This document shows positions 32,701-38,482 of a DNA stretch of 38,482 nucleotides, in pieces. Under the pieces are notes generated by a model. It saw only the letters and a list, made by a program, of their open reading frames with translations. It ran no database searches and was not told the origin of the DNA. The DNA lies in the NCBI GenBank assembly GCA_020073375.1, contig JAIQFG010000048.1, positions 1 through 38,482 on the forward strand. The letters run 5' to 3'. Source of the DNA: Terriglobia bacterium. Its GTDB lineage: Bacteria > Acidobacteriota > Terriglobia > Acidiferrales > UBA7541. Both the position numbers and the translations under genes were made by a program. Position 1 is the stretch's first letter. Every line of letters begins with the position of its first letter.

Positions 32701-33508
32701 GAATGACGCGGGATATTCGCACTACCAGCACGATTTTGACCGGGATGGAACGCCGGAATCGGTGCTGGAGAGCAGCCGCTTGCGCCTGATCGTTTCGCCT
32801 GCGTACGGGGGACGCGCTCTTGCGCTCGTGGACAAGGATACGAACGACAATCTCATCGCGTTGGGCGGCGCGCTACACGATTTGCTGATTCCCGCGGGCG
32901 CGCCGCCTCAGGACGCGCCGCTCTCGGCGGATTTTTCCTTCAATCGCGGCTACAGGGCAGAGTGGACCGAGGAAAAACCCGGCGCCGGTCTGAGGCTCAC
33001 CTATGAGGAACGCGAAAATTCTCACGCCGGCCTTCGCGTTGAGAAGACAATGCATTTCACTTCGCCCGAAACCTTCGAGGCGTCCTACCATATTTCCTAT
33101 GAGGCTGCGCCTTCGGCCGAACCGCGGACTTCCGGCGCCGGGACGTCGTTTCTCTCTGAAATGTCCATCCCCGTGATGGCCGGGGACGACCGAGCTGCGC
33201 AATTTTGCTGGCAACCCGAATCTTCTGCCGTGTACCCGGCGCCAACATCGCCTGTCAATGCCGCCTCTGGTATTCACTGCGAGGATTTCATTCCCCGTGG
33301 CGAACCGATTCCCATTCCAGAAGGCACAACGCGAATGGTCATCCGTTCCTACGGCAGGCGAGCGCTCGCGGTAGAATGGACATCCGGCCGCGCGTGGATC
33401 ATTCCCAAGGCGTATTCCGCACAGATTCGGTTCACGGTTCCGTTTTCCCAGTCGGGGGATGCGCCCGGCGACTTCACGCTGCGGTACACTATTCAGGACG
33501 CGCCATAA
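29768..33508 (+). CDS. giant secreted GH35-like (beta-galactosidase-related) protein, catalytic motif altered
   Basis: This 1246-residue protein begins with a signal peptide (HARCLIAVVSASAFIGVPAFA). The N-terminal TIM-barrel part resembles GH35: LRVGGVPFFVHAAQFDYFRV, LRYRDLGINTIDIHIPWNWH-EP (91-112) and LIARPGPLAGEYWPNAGIPSWLL (143-165). Where GH35 enzymes carry the acid/base motif QIENEYG, this protein has GPLLFVALDDAV (249-260), with no glutamate, so activity is doubtful or differently arranged. A middle region (LPERAQEALLEFVRRGGVLVYF) looks like a class-I glutaminase-type or beta-galactosidase trimerisation domain. Beta-rich domains fill the rest. The start is uncertain, with no clear ribosome-binding site; ATG 29768 gives a proper signal peptide. 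Confidence 0.75.
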   Translation: MFPGNRNPAGSRLLRHARCLIAVVSASAFIGVPAFAQKASPAPPPVQPAGVEIVSNGGEPELRVGGVPFFVHAAQFDYFRVPPDLWARSLLRYRDLGINTIDIHIPWNWHEPQDGQFDFDGHTNPGRDLRSLLSLIARMNFKLIARPGPLAGEYWPNAGIPSWLLARAEYGMSGADIQDGIAPPDAQLAARDSNAAARRWLANEIHMTCARRWLTAVAAILAPYNAKNMISAGDPGDPASAAKDAQIPGPLLFVALDDAVAVPPSAVSADLAQYLAELRGALARGGLDAIFFSNLPGASTQALAPLPDGTAPEKSVAIGLAGEWIFNPQPTPPMAKINSRNSDAQVQRSLVSTADASLFSLLGRTLASQPGFPPILSAFSSTTFAPAGDTQAAQPAAENTLLASRLFWGSGIRGMVYSPLQDTLTPAGWEIPSAARYFRWDAPLDLAGNRGPRAAGVSRNGQFISAWSAMLAASHVQADFGIVDLRMFLSNADPSASARAAQEMEKLCRVASLAGYAPEIVSPGAQSADRLQRDPLILLRVPAEDGGNFQLPERAQEALLEFVRRGGVLVYFPARPQGSRLEPLWRAAPPTSPAHEDNEWSYERGRVIASPADFFSWVQLGQDLGKNREQPESPAALNAFRGLMERAGVRRNLIVTDDGNNGENVVASVLAANGTVPGAPRTAACAEKQLCAAALISVTNLNPEQPAQETLELNLPGAAGAARKISFDVTVPARDSLLLPVHAPLCATSSPTENCSDEVIVAGAEMSGALRDGKTLELSFYTPARAIVRLHLESAPSKVEFDEDYRAESEWKQETGELEVQLPRGSSPDYMRMLRIHLRYTPHVPEKADPEKDEFRGLDYEFSNAIRYPLAPDVTIPTSPPLLAADPNSGGRIIITTRNQSDDLRTSDFTLDGAFHGTGFARVYSKEQQTTRLRYQPTRAPAPGNTPPAQPDESLLGAQLTIHSGRERSTSPVSFLIANDAGYSHYQHDFDRDGTPESVLESSRLRLIVSPAYGGRALALVDKDTNDNLIALGGALHDLLIPAGAPPQDAPLSADFSFNRGYRAEWTEEKPGAGLRLTYEERENSHAGLRVEKTMHFTSPETFEASYHISYEAAPSAEPRTSGAGTSFLSEMSIPVMAGDDRAAQFCWQPESSAVYPAPTSPVNAASGIHCEDFIPRGEPIPIPEGTTRMVIRSYGRRALAVEWTSGRAWIIPKAYSAQIRFTVPFSQSGDAPGDFTLRYTIQDAP

Positions 33509-33579
33509 ACGGTGAAAAGGCTGAAATCCCGTGCTACAAAAGGTTCGCCGGATGCATCCAACGAAATGAAGTAAAATCT

Positions 33580-34383
33580 ATGACAAGGCATTCGATCCAT
33601 CTGGCGGCGATTTTTGTTATCGCATTGCTGCTTCCGGCGATGCCGGTTGCGCTTGGCGCACAGGATGCCGGCCCCATGCAGCCGCCCGCCTCCACGAAAT
33701 TTCCCGCGCCTCCGCCGGCCGCAAAGCCCGAGCCTCCCTCAATTCCCCCGGACGAAATCATCCGGAGATTTGCGGCCAAGGAAGACGCAATGGTTCGCGC
33801 GATCCTTGGTTACACGTTTCAGAAGAGCGTGCGCATCGAGGAAATCGGCCCGGACAACAAGCCAACCGGCCAGATGGAAATCGTCACGCAGGAATCGATC
33901 TCACCCGATGGCAAGCTGACCGCGAAATCCCTTCGGCGCCCTCCATCGACCCTGAAGCAACTGGACATCCAGCGCGGAGATTCCGATTTGCTGGCGGCGA
34001 CTCCGCTTTTTCCGCTCACCACCTCGCAGCTGCCGAAATATGAAATCGGTTTTGGAGGCAAGCAGCCGCTCGATGAATTAAGCGCCTACTTCTTCACCGT
34101 GAAGCCGCGCGCGCTGGACCGCGCTCATGCCTATTTTTCTGGAACCATCTGGGTGGACGAGCAGGATCTGGTGATCGTGAAGCTGATCGGCAAGTGGGTC
34201 ACGGAAACCGGTGACGTCACTTCTTCCGTTTTGCCGTTCACCGTGTTTGAAACCTACCGCCAGCAGGTCGGCAAGAATCTGTGGTTTCCCGCGTATTCGC
34301 GCTCGGACGATATCGCCGACGTCGCCGGCGTGAAAGTACCGATCCGCGTGATCGTCCGCTGGAGCGATTTCGCTCCCCTGTAG
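33580..34383 (+). CDS. secreted hypothetical protein
   Basis: This 267-residue protein has a signal peptide (HSIHLAAIFVIALLLPAMPVALG) and a Pro/Ala-rich linker. The body begins DEIIRRFAAKEDAMVRAILG and alternates strands (TFQKSVRIEEIG, GQMEIVTQESIS), then has FTVKPRALDRAHAYFSGTIWVDEQDLVIVKLIGKW as separate strands. The last part, KNLWFPAYSRSDDIADV, is followed by VPIRVIVRWSDFAPL. The strand pattern with WVDEQDLVIVKL recalls LolA/LppX-like outer-membrane-lipid carriers, but I cannot assign the family. The final codon is followed by TAG, which is part of the foot of REPIN H, so the C-terminus ends exactly at that repeat. The ribosome-binding site is weak. Confidence 0.72.
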   Translation: MTRHSIHLAAIFVIALLLPAMPVALGAQDAGPMQPPASTKFPAPPPAAKPEPPSIPPDEIIRRFAAKEDAMVRAILGYTFQKSVRIEEIGPDNKPTGQMEIVTQESISPDGKLTAKSLRRPPSTLKQLDIQRGDSDLLAATPLFPLTTSQLPKYEIGFGGKQPLDELSAYFFTVKPRALDRAHAYFSGTIWVDEQDLVIVKLIGKWVTETGDVTSSVLPFTVFETYRQQVGKNLWFPAYSRSDDIADVAGVKVPIRVIVRWSDFAPL

Positions 34384-34454
34384 GACAGGCTTCAGCCTGT
34401 CGGTTTTAGGTTTGCTGCCCTTAAAGAACCGCGACAGGCTGAAGCCTGTCCTAC
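34380..34454. repeat. REPIN-like repeat H
   Basis: GTAG (34380-34383) starts a GGACAGGCTTCAGCCTGTC arm, mirrored at the right end and finishing CTAC at 34454. The stop codon of the preceding gene is bases 34381-34383, inside the foot. Confidence 0.9.
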
Positions 34455-34456
34455 CG

Positions 34457-35434
34457 TCACCGCCAGTCATCGATCAAAAACACATCGGGCCGGTTATATC
34501 CCGGTTCTGCGTTTCGCTCCATGACCACGCCCTGCGTCGTCGCCCGGAATCCCGCGCCGAGCATTTCGCGGTAGGCGTCCAGGCGCGCAAGGTTCATCCC
34601 TGCGATAAGCGTCGCCGCGCCCGCGGAAAGTCCGAATTCGCGGCAGGCATTGAGCAGGCGGCGAAATTCGCGCGGGGCGCTCGGCCCTCCGCGCACGCAG
34701 GCAAATTTTATGTAGCATTTGCCGCTGCCTGCTTCCGTGCCGCGCCCCGCGTGGCACACCGCGAGCCCCACCAACTGACTCAAGTTCCAGGTGAGCAGCG
34801 TGTCTCCCAAGTGCTGATTGTCCACCGCGAGAATTTCCCGCTCCAGGTCGAGCCCGTCATAAATCGAGGACGTCAGCTCGCGGCACGCCTCCAGGCACGC
34901 CAGCTTTTCCGGCCCGGAAAGCGCGCTGAATCGCGTCCACTGGGTTGTCGTGTTTTCCGTTCCGATCTGCCGTTCCATCAGCGCCGTGAGAAACCGCGGC
35001 CAAAATCCGTACTTTTGATAAAGGCCCACATGTTTGGCGCTCGCGGCAAACGTGAAGAGGCCCGCGTGCCGCACTCCCCATCGATCGAACAATTCCATCG
35101 TCGGGGCAAGCAGAAGCTGCGCGATCCCTTTGCCCCACAGATCCGGGCGGACGGCCAGCGGCCCGAAAAAGCCGACGCTTCCCCAGCGAGTCGCAAAATT
35201 CGCTCCCACTAGTTCCCCATCGAGTTCCGCTGCAAACACGGCGGCGGGATCCGCCAGCCAGCGCGTCCTTATGTATTCGGCGTCTCCCGTGAATTGCATC
35301 GGGTCGGGCAGGCCGAGATAGGTTCCGAACGCCACGCGAAAAATGCGATCCACGGCGGGCAAATCGGACTCGTGCGCCAGGCGGATCGTCGCGCCCGATT
35401 GCGCTGCACGGGGAGCTGGGGGAGTGGGAGTCAT
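34457..35434 (-). CDS. GNAT-family N-acetyltransferase, long form
   Basis: This 325-residue protein has a GNAT domain in the first 150 residues: ATIRLAHESDLPAVDRIFRV, GELVGANFATRWGSVGFFGP and the acetyl-CoA-binding VRPDLWGKGIAQLLLAPTME (motif R-x-x-G-x-G/A), then HVGLYQKYGFWPRF. The C-terminal half (about 160-325) has HLGDTLLTWNLSQLVGLAV and LIAGMNLARLDAYREML, and may be a second, degenerate GNAT-like domain. The substrate is unknown. The start at 35434 is 16 bp after the stop of the upstream minus-strand secreted gene, so the two are likely in one operon. It converges with the secreted gene at 33580, with REPIN H only 2 bp from its stop. Confidence 0.82.
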   Translation of the reverse strand: MTPTPPAPRAAQSGATIRLAHESDLPAVDRIFRVAFGTYLGLPDPMQFTGDAEYIRTRWLADPAAVFAAELDGELVGANFATRWGSVGFFGPLAVRPDLWGKGIAQLLLAPTMELFDRWGVRHAGLFTFAASAKHVGLYQKYGFWPRFLTALMERQIGTENTTTQWTRFSALSGPEKLACLEACRELTSSIYDGLDLEREILAVDNQHLGDTLLTWNLSQLVGLAVCHAGRGTEAGSGKCYIKFACVRGGPSAPREFRRLLNACREFGLSAGAATLIAGMNLARLDAYREMLGAGFRATTQGVVMERNAEPGYNRPDVFLIDDWR

Positions 35435-35450
35435 TCGTTTCTCGATGTCC

Positions 35451-36461
35451 TCACGTTCCGGGTTTGTGCAGCAGCGAAGGCGCGCCCGGTTCCTGCGGTT
35501 TGGCCTCCGCCGGAGGCGGAGCGGCGGACCTGGGCGGTTCGAGGATCCATTGAAAACCTTTTTCAAAATCCACGTTGGCCATGCTGACTTGCGATTGCTG
35601 CGGAACGATGGCATGTAGGGCCGATTTCAGAAACTCGACGTCGGCTGCCGCAATCGATTTCTGGCTCTGGCCGTCGGAAACAGATGCGACGGATTTTGCG
35701 ACGATCGGGTTCGACGCGCGGATTCCCGACAGTCTCGCATCGTTCTGGCGCAGCAGATCGAGCAGTTCCGGCTCGTCTTTCGCGCGGTTCTCCGGCGGGT
35801 AGCGCACCTCGATCAGCGTGTGCGGCTGGCCTTTGTCCGGCGGGTACAGTTGGGTGTAGCTGGGGCGCAGCACTCGCGTCTGCCAGTAATCGGCCGCGAG
35901 TTCTTCCTGGCGAATATGATAATCGAGCGTCCAGGCCTCCGGCCCGTATCCTTCCACGTAATCCACCAAAACGATGCGAAGCAAGGGCTCCTCTTCGCTC
36001 ACGCCGATCTTATTGTGCAGTTGCCCCGCGAGCACCCGCAGGCGCTCAAGCACCGCGACGCCCACAGCCTCAATATCGCTTGCCGAATCGGCATTCTTTT
36101 GCTGCAACGGAGAGTGCAACGCGGCCGCCGCAAGCCGGGGGAATTCGGCGTCCAGGCGCGCCGGCGCGTCCTTCGATTCCGGATGCACCCACTCGACGGC
36201 GCCCATCATCACGGCCGCGCGGGATCCTCCCAGCGCCACGACCCCCGCCGGCGGCGAATCCGGCTGACTGTGCGCGTCAATCGTCGCCACGATGATCCCG
36301 TCCTTGGCCGCGCAAATCACCACGCGCCCCTCCGCCAGGTTCACCGCCACTTCCTGCGCCGCCGCGGGAGAGGCAAGGAACCACGGATGCACAATGAGGT
36401 ACACGGATAAAAACAAAAGAAAACGGAGTGAAGATCGGCGGCCGTGATGTCTGTTCGTCAT
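35451..36461 (-). CDS. secreted hypothetical protein, partner of the GNAT gene
   Basis: This 336-residue protein has a clear signal peptide (SSLRFLLFLSVYLIVHPWFL) ending near ASPAAAQ. The part after it, GRVVICAAKDGIIVATIDAH and GVVALGGSRAAVMMGAVEW, alternates strands in a way that faintly recalls the first strands of Ntn-hydrolase or proteasome-like folds; this is weak. Later segments (PLLRIVLVDYVEGYGPEAWT, RQEELAADYWQTRVLRPSY) look beta and helical, and the tail is Pro-rich. I do not recognise a family. It lies 16 bp upstream of the GNAT gene and 45 bp downstream of pta on the same strand. Confidence 0.68.
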   Translation of the reverse strand: MTNRHHGRRSSLRFLLFLSVYLIVHPWFLASPAAAQEVAVNLAEGRVVICAAKDGIIVATIDAHSQPDSPPAGVVALGGSRAAVMMGAVEWVHPESKDAPARLDAEFPRLAAAALHSPLQQKNADSASDIEAVGVAVLERLRVLAGQLHNKIGVSEEEPLLRIVLVDYVEGYGPEAWTLDYHIRQEELAADYWQTRVLRPSYTQLYPPDKGQPHTLIEVRYPPENRAKDEPELLDLLRQNDARLSGIRASNPIVAKSVASVSDGQSQKSIAAADVEFLKSALHAIVPQQSQVSMANVDFEKGFQWILEPPRSAAPPPAEAKPQEPGAPSLLHKPGT

Positions 36462-36495
36462 GTCATTCGAGATTGTAAAATGAACTCTCTTTTTC

Positions 36496-36534
36496 TAAAT
36501 CCGTGTTCATCCGTGTTCATCCGTGGTTCCATCC
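36496..36534. repeat. ATCCGTG direct-repeat block at the pta 3' end
   Basis: The units AATCCGTGTTC, ATCCGTGTTC, ATCCGTGGTTCC and ATCCGT follow each other. The block lies across the end of pta, whose last residues are read from it. Confidence 0.65.
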
Positions 36535-37550
36535 GTTTTTTCTTGCCGCGCGATGGCCTGCACCGCCGTGATGGCCACTACGTTTACGATGTCCGCGGCC
36601 GAGCAGCCGCGCGAAAGGTCGTTGGCCGGGCGGTCCAGCCCTTGCAGCACCGGGCCGATCGCCTGCGCGCCGCCGAGCCGCTCTACCAGTTTGTAGGCGA
36701 TGTTGCCGGAGTCCAGGTCCGGAAAAATAAGGACATTCGCGTGCCCCGCGACCGGGGAACCGGGAGCCTTCGACTGTCCGATTTGCGCGATGAGCGCCGC
36801 GTCGGCCTGCAGTTCGCCGTCGGCGGGGAGGTCCGGTGCGCGGGCCTTTAAAATCCGCAGGGCCCCCTGCACCTTTTCCACGCGGGCGTGCTTGGCCGAG
36901 CCTTTGGTCGAAAACGAAAGCAGCGCCACGCGCGGTTCAGCGTCAAGCAGCGCGCGCGCGTTTTCCGCCGTGGCCCGCGCGATTTCCGCGAGCTCATCGG
37001 GAGTGGGGTCGGGCATCACGGCGCAATCGGCAAACAGTAGCGCCCCCGCGTTTCCCAGGTCCAGTCCCGCGCGTGGAGGGATCACCATGATGAAAAAACT
37101 CGATACCAGCCTGGCATCCGGCGCCAGGCCGATGGCGTGCAGCGCCGCGCGCACGGTTTCTCCCGTAGTGTTGGCCGCGCCTCCCACGGTTCCGTCGGCA
37201 TCGCCGGCGGCCACGGCCAGCGCGGCGAAATAAAGGGGCTTGCGGGCGATGTCCATGGATTCTTCCATCGTTGCGCCTCGCGCGCGGCGGCGTTCGTAGT
37301 AAATCCGCGTGTAGGTTTCGATTTTGGGGCTCGCCGCGCACTCGACGATCGAAATGTTATTCAACCCCACGCCCAGATCCGCGGCGGCCGCTTCGATGAT
37401 GCGTTTGCGGCCCAGCAGCGTGATTTTCGCCAGGTTGTCCGCGGCAATTTCGCGGGCTGCGGAAATCACGCGCGGGTCCTCGCCCTCGGAAAGCACGATG
37501 CGCTGGGGGCGCGTTCGCGCGCGCGCCTTGATCTTTTCGAGCAGGGTCAT
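36507..37550 (-). CDS. pta: phosphate acetyltransferase Pta
   Basis: Pta interconverts acetyl-CoA and acetyl phosphate. The 347-residue single-domain form begins [20 protein letters not shown] and has [39 protein letters not shown] with [14 protein letters not shown] is the CoA and phosphate-binding area. [20 protein letters not shown] and [22 protein letters not shown] are the family's C-terminal signatures. No ackA is in view, so the direction cannot be judged. The last eight residues (DGTTDEHG) are translated from a dispersed repeat and are not part of the fold. The ribosome-binding site is weak (GAGCG). Confidence 0.93.
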   Translation of the reverse strand: MTLLEKIKARARTRPQRIVLSEGEDPRVISAAREIAADNLAKITLLGRKRIIEAAAADLGVGLNNISIVECAASPKIETYTRIYYERRRARGATMEESMDIARKPLYFAALAVAAGDADGTVGGAANTTGETVRAALHAIGLAPDARLVSSFFIMVIPPRAGLDLGNAGALLFADCAVMPDPTPDELAEIARATAENARALLDAEPRVALLSFSTKGSAKHARVEKVQGALRILKARAPDLPADGELQADAALIAQIGQSKAPGSPVAGHANVLIFPDLDSGNIAYKLVERLGGAQAIGPVLQGLDRPANDLSRGCSAADIVNVVAITAVQAIARQEKTDGTTDEHG

Positions 37551-37593
37551 TGCACGCTCAAGTTATCACAGGTTTGCGCCCCATTGGCGCCGG

Positions 37594-38067
37594 TCATGCC
37601 CAGTCCCTCTTCAGAAGCAACTCCTCGATGCGGTACGCGTGAAACAAGTCGTGCATCGCCAGGTGCCGGAACATGATGAACACCGAGTAGTGCGAATACT
37701 CGTCGTGCTCGGCCGTGCGTTGCCAGTCTTCCGGAGACAGCGCTTTCAGCCGTTTCACGAGCTTCTCCCGGTCGCGGACGAACCGTTTCATTTCCTCGTT
37801 CAGATCGAGTTTCAAGGACGAGCCATCCTCTTCCTCGGCGCTTGGCAAGTAAGAGACGATGCGCGGCTTCGGATCGCTCAACATCATATCCAGCCGCGCG
37901 TTCATTACCGGATGAATCGTGGCCAGGTGGCAGGCATGTTCATGCGCGGACCATTTCCCAGGCTTCGGCCGGCGCTTCACGACGGTTGCGGGAACTTCCC
38001 TTACCAGCGGGATAACCAGGTCCGGAGCGCGCTCCAGGCTTGCGATGATGGCTTCCACGGTGTTCAT
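37594..38067 (-). CDS. DinB-like protein (DinB_2 type)
   Basis: This 157-residue four-helix protein is of the DinB/YfiT superfamily, unrelated at close range to the one at 5747. Candidate metal ligands are His47 (SAHEHACHLATIH) and His135 and His139 in FRHLAMHDLFHAYRIEELL, the expected C-terminal helix pattern. GKWSAHEHACHLA corresponds to the family's W-s-x-x-e-x-x-x-H block. The upstream frame to 38172 is open, but GAGAGGGAT seven bases before ATG 38067 supports this start. The gene lies just upstream of pta on the same strand (43-bp gap), so the two may be co-transcribed. The activity is unknown. Confidence 0.83.
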   Translation of the reverse strand: MNTVEAIIASLERAPDLVIPLVREVPATVVKRRPKPGKWSAHEHACHLATIHPVMNARLDMMLSDPKPRIVSYLPSAEEEDGSSLKLDLNEEMKRFVRDREKLVKRLKALSPEDWQRTAEHDEYSHYSVFIMFRHLAMHDLFHAYRIEELLLKRDWA

Positions 38068-38158
38068 GTGATCCCTCTCGGCGTTCTTCGGTTCGCGCTT
38101 TAGTATGAGTTCTGGAACCCGGAAAAAGCTGCCCGGCATCCGAAGCCCGGTTTGCCCT

Positions 38159-38241
38159 TGTAGGACAGACACTCTTGTCTGTCCGGTTTAGATTCTCGTT
38201 GCCCGACAACAAACCGGACAGACAAGAGTGTCTGTCCTACA
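38159..38241. repeat. REPIN-like repeat I (CACTCTTG subtype)
   Basis: Perfect 31-bp arms (38159-38189 and 38211-38241) start with TGTAG and carry ACAGACACTCTTGTCTGT. The 21-bp loop contains GATTCTCGTTGCC as in REPIN E. Confidence 0.9.
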
Positions 38242-38286
38242 AAAACCAGCTTGCGCAATCGCTAACGGCGCAGTGTTGTAGCAACG

Positions 38287-38325
38287 TAAAAATGTCACCC
38301 TAACAGCCCAATGAAAATGTCACCC
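38287..38325. repeat. paired AAAATGTCACCC repeats at an IS end
   Basis: AAAATGTCACCC occurs at 38289-38300 and again at 38314-38325, 25 bp apart in the same orientation, just outside the transposase stop codon. Such paired sequences near the end of an insertion sequence are usually transposase-binding sites. Confidence 0.55.
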
Positions 38326-38336
38326 CTTGCGTGGAA

Positions 38337-38482
38337 TTATCCACCGTCGAGGTGGAGTTTGGTATCTGCGTAATAGATCGAAACCTTTCCTTCCAGAGAT
38401 TCAAACAGCTGGACTTTCGCCCCGGCGAAACTGAAGCGTCGCGGCTGGGGCGGGATCTGGAAACGGCGTCCGTCCCACTGGA
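38337..38482 (-). CDS. ISNCY-like transposase, C-terminal end (cut by window edge)
   Basis: Only the last 47 complete codons are in view, on the minus strand, ending at TAA 38337-38339. The residues (WDGRRFQIPPQPRRFSFAGA, then KVQLFESLEGKVSIYY) match the C-terminal barrel-like end of ISNCY/integrase-core transposases of form V-Y-GR-FQIPP-R-SLAGAKV-V-E--DG---I-Y. The gene continues past the right edge. The assignment comes from memory of this family's end and not from a search. Confidence 0.6.
   Translation of the reverse strand, partial: QWDGRRFQIPPQPRRFSFAGAKVQLFESLEGKVSIYYADTKLHLDGG

Noticed and set aside
33516..33540. Possible tenth REPIN before the gene at 33580
   Set aside because: Only a degraded half (AGGCTGAAATCCCGTGCTAC) is present with no partner arm, so it is a remnant at most.
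5093..38241. CRISPR array or tandem repeats
   Set aside because: The repeats are dispersed singly with kilobases between them, are palindromic, and have no spacers or cas genes.
1..38482. tRNA, rRNA or riboswitch genes
   Set aside because: No T-loop, conserved rRNA block or known riboswitch core was seen by eye; a covariance-model scan would settle this.

Overview
The window is GC-rich, densely coded bacterial chromosome, most likely from an Acidobacteriota (Terriglobia-like) genome. That placement is an inference. It rests on the mix of gene families (an esterase-713-like hydrolase, DUF3303, a 'NF-G-WKL' small protein, a GH35-like giant secreted protein, DinB-like proteins) and on many short palindromic intergenic repeats. 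No rRNA, tRNA, CRISPR array or complete mobile element was seen. I worked by reading, without database searches.

Layout. 1-7.2 kb is accessory and metabolic: the start of ubiX (cut by the left edge), an LprI-like secreted protein, a secreted esterase, a DUF2306 membrane protein, a PEBP/YbhB protein, a pair of small coupled genes, DUF3303, a DUF4440-type secreted protein, a DinB-like protein and a zinc alcohol-dehydrogenase-like MDR. 7.3-21.6 kb is core: purH, a large TPR protein, ispE, prs, rplY (L25/Ctc), pth, rpsF, rpsR, rplI, a small cysteine-containing protein, dnaB and alr. 21.8-26.3 kb holds a PIN-TRAM membrane protein and two Tat-type exported flavoenzymes. 26.5-29.6 kb holds ispD-ispF, rlmB and, on the minus strand, acyP-apt. 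29.8-38.1 kb holds a 1246-aa GH35-like secreted protein, a secreted unknown, a GNAT acetyltransferase with a secreted partner, pta and a second DinB-like protein. The right edge cuts the 3' end of an ISNCY-like transposase gene.

How the genes fit together. IspD, IspE and IspF are three steps of the MEP isoprenoid pathway: ispD and ispF overlap by 4 nt, while ispE lies 13 kb away behind a TPR gene. Prs and Apt (and PurH) handle PRPP and purines. Pth, L25, S6, S18 and L9 form a translation cluster next to the replicative helicase DnaB.

The most distinctive feature is a dispersed set of nested inverted repeats. Nine two-armed copies plus several single hairpins begin with a GTAG or GTGG tetranucleotide followed by a GC-rich hairpin, which is the layout of REP/REPIN elements moved by RAYT (TnpA-REP) proteins. 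Three other repeat families also occur. Other points of interest are a CXXCH motif inside an exported FMN hydroxy-acid oxidase, ribosomal protein S18 with an 80-residue Gly/Arg-rich leader, a GH35-like protein whose acid/base motif is degraded, and a truncated small gene translationally coupled to its neighbour.
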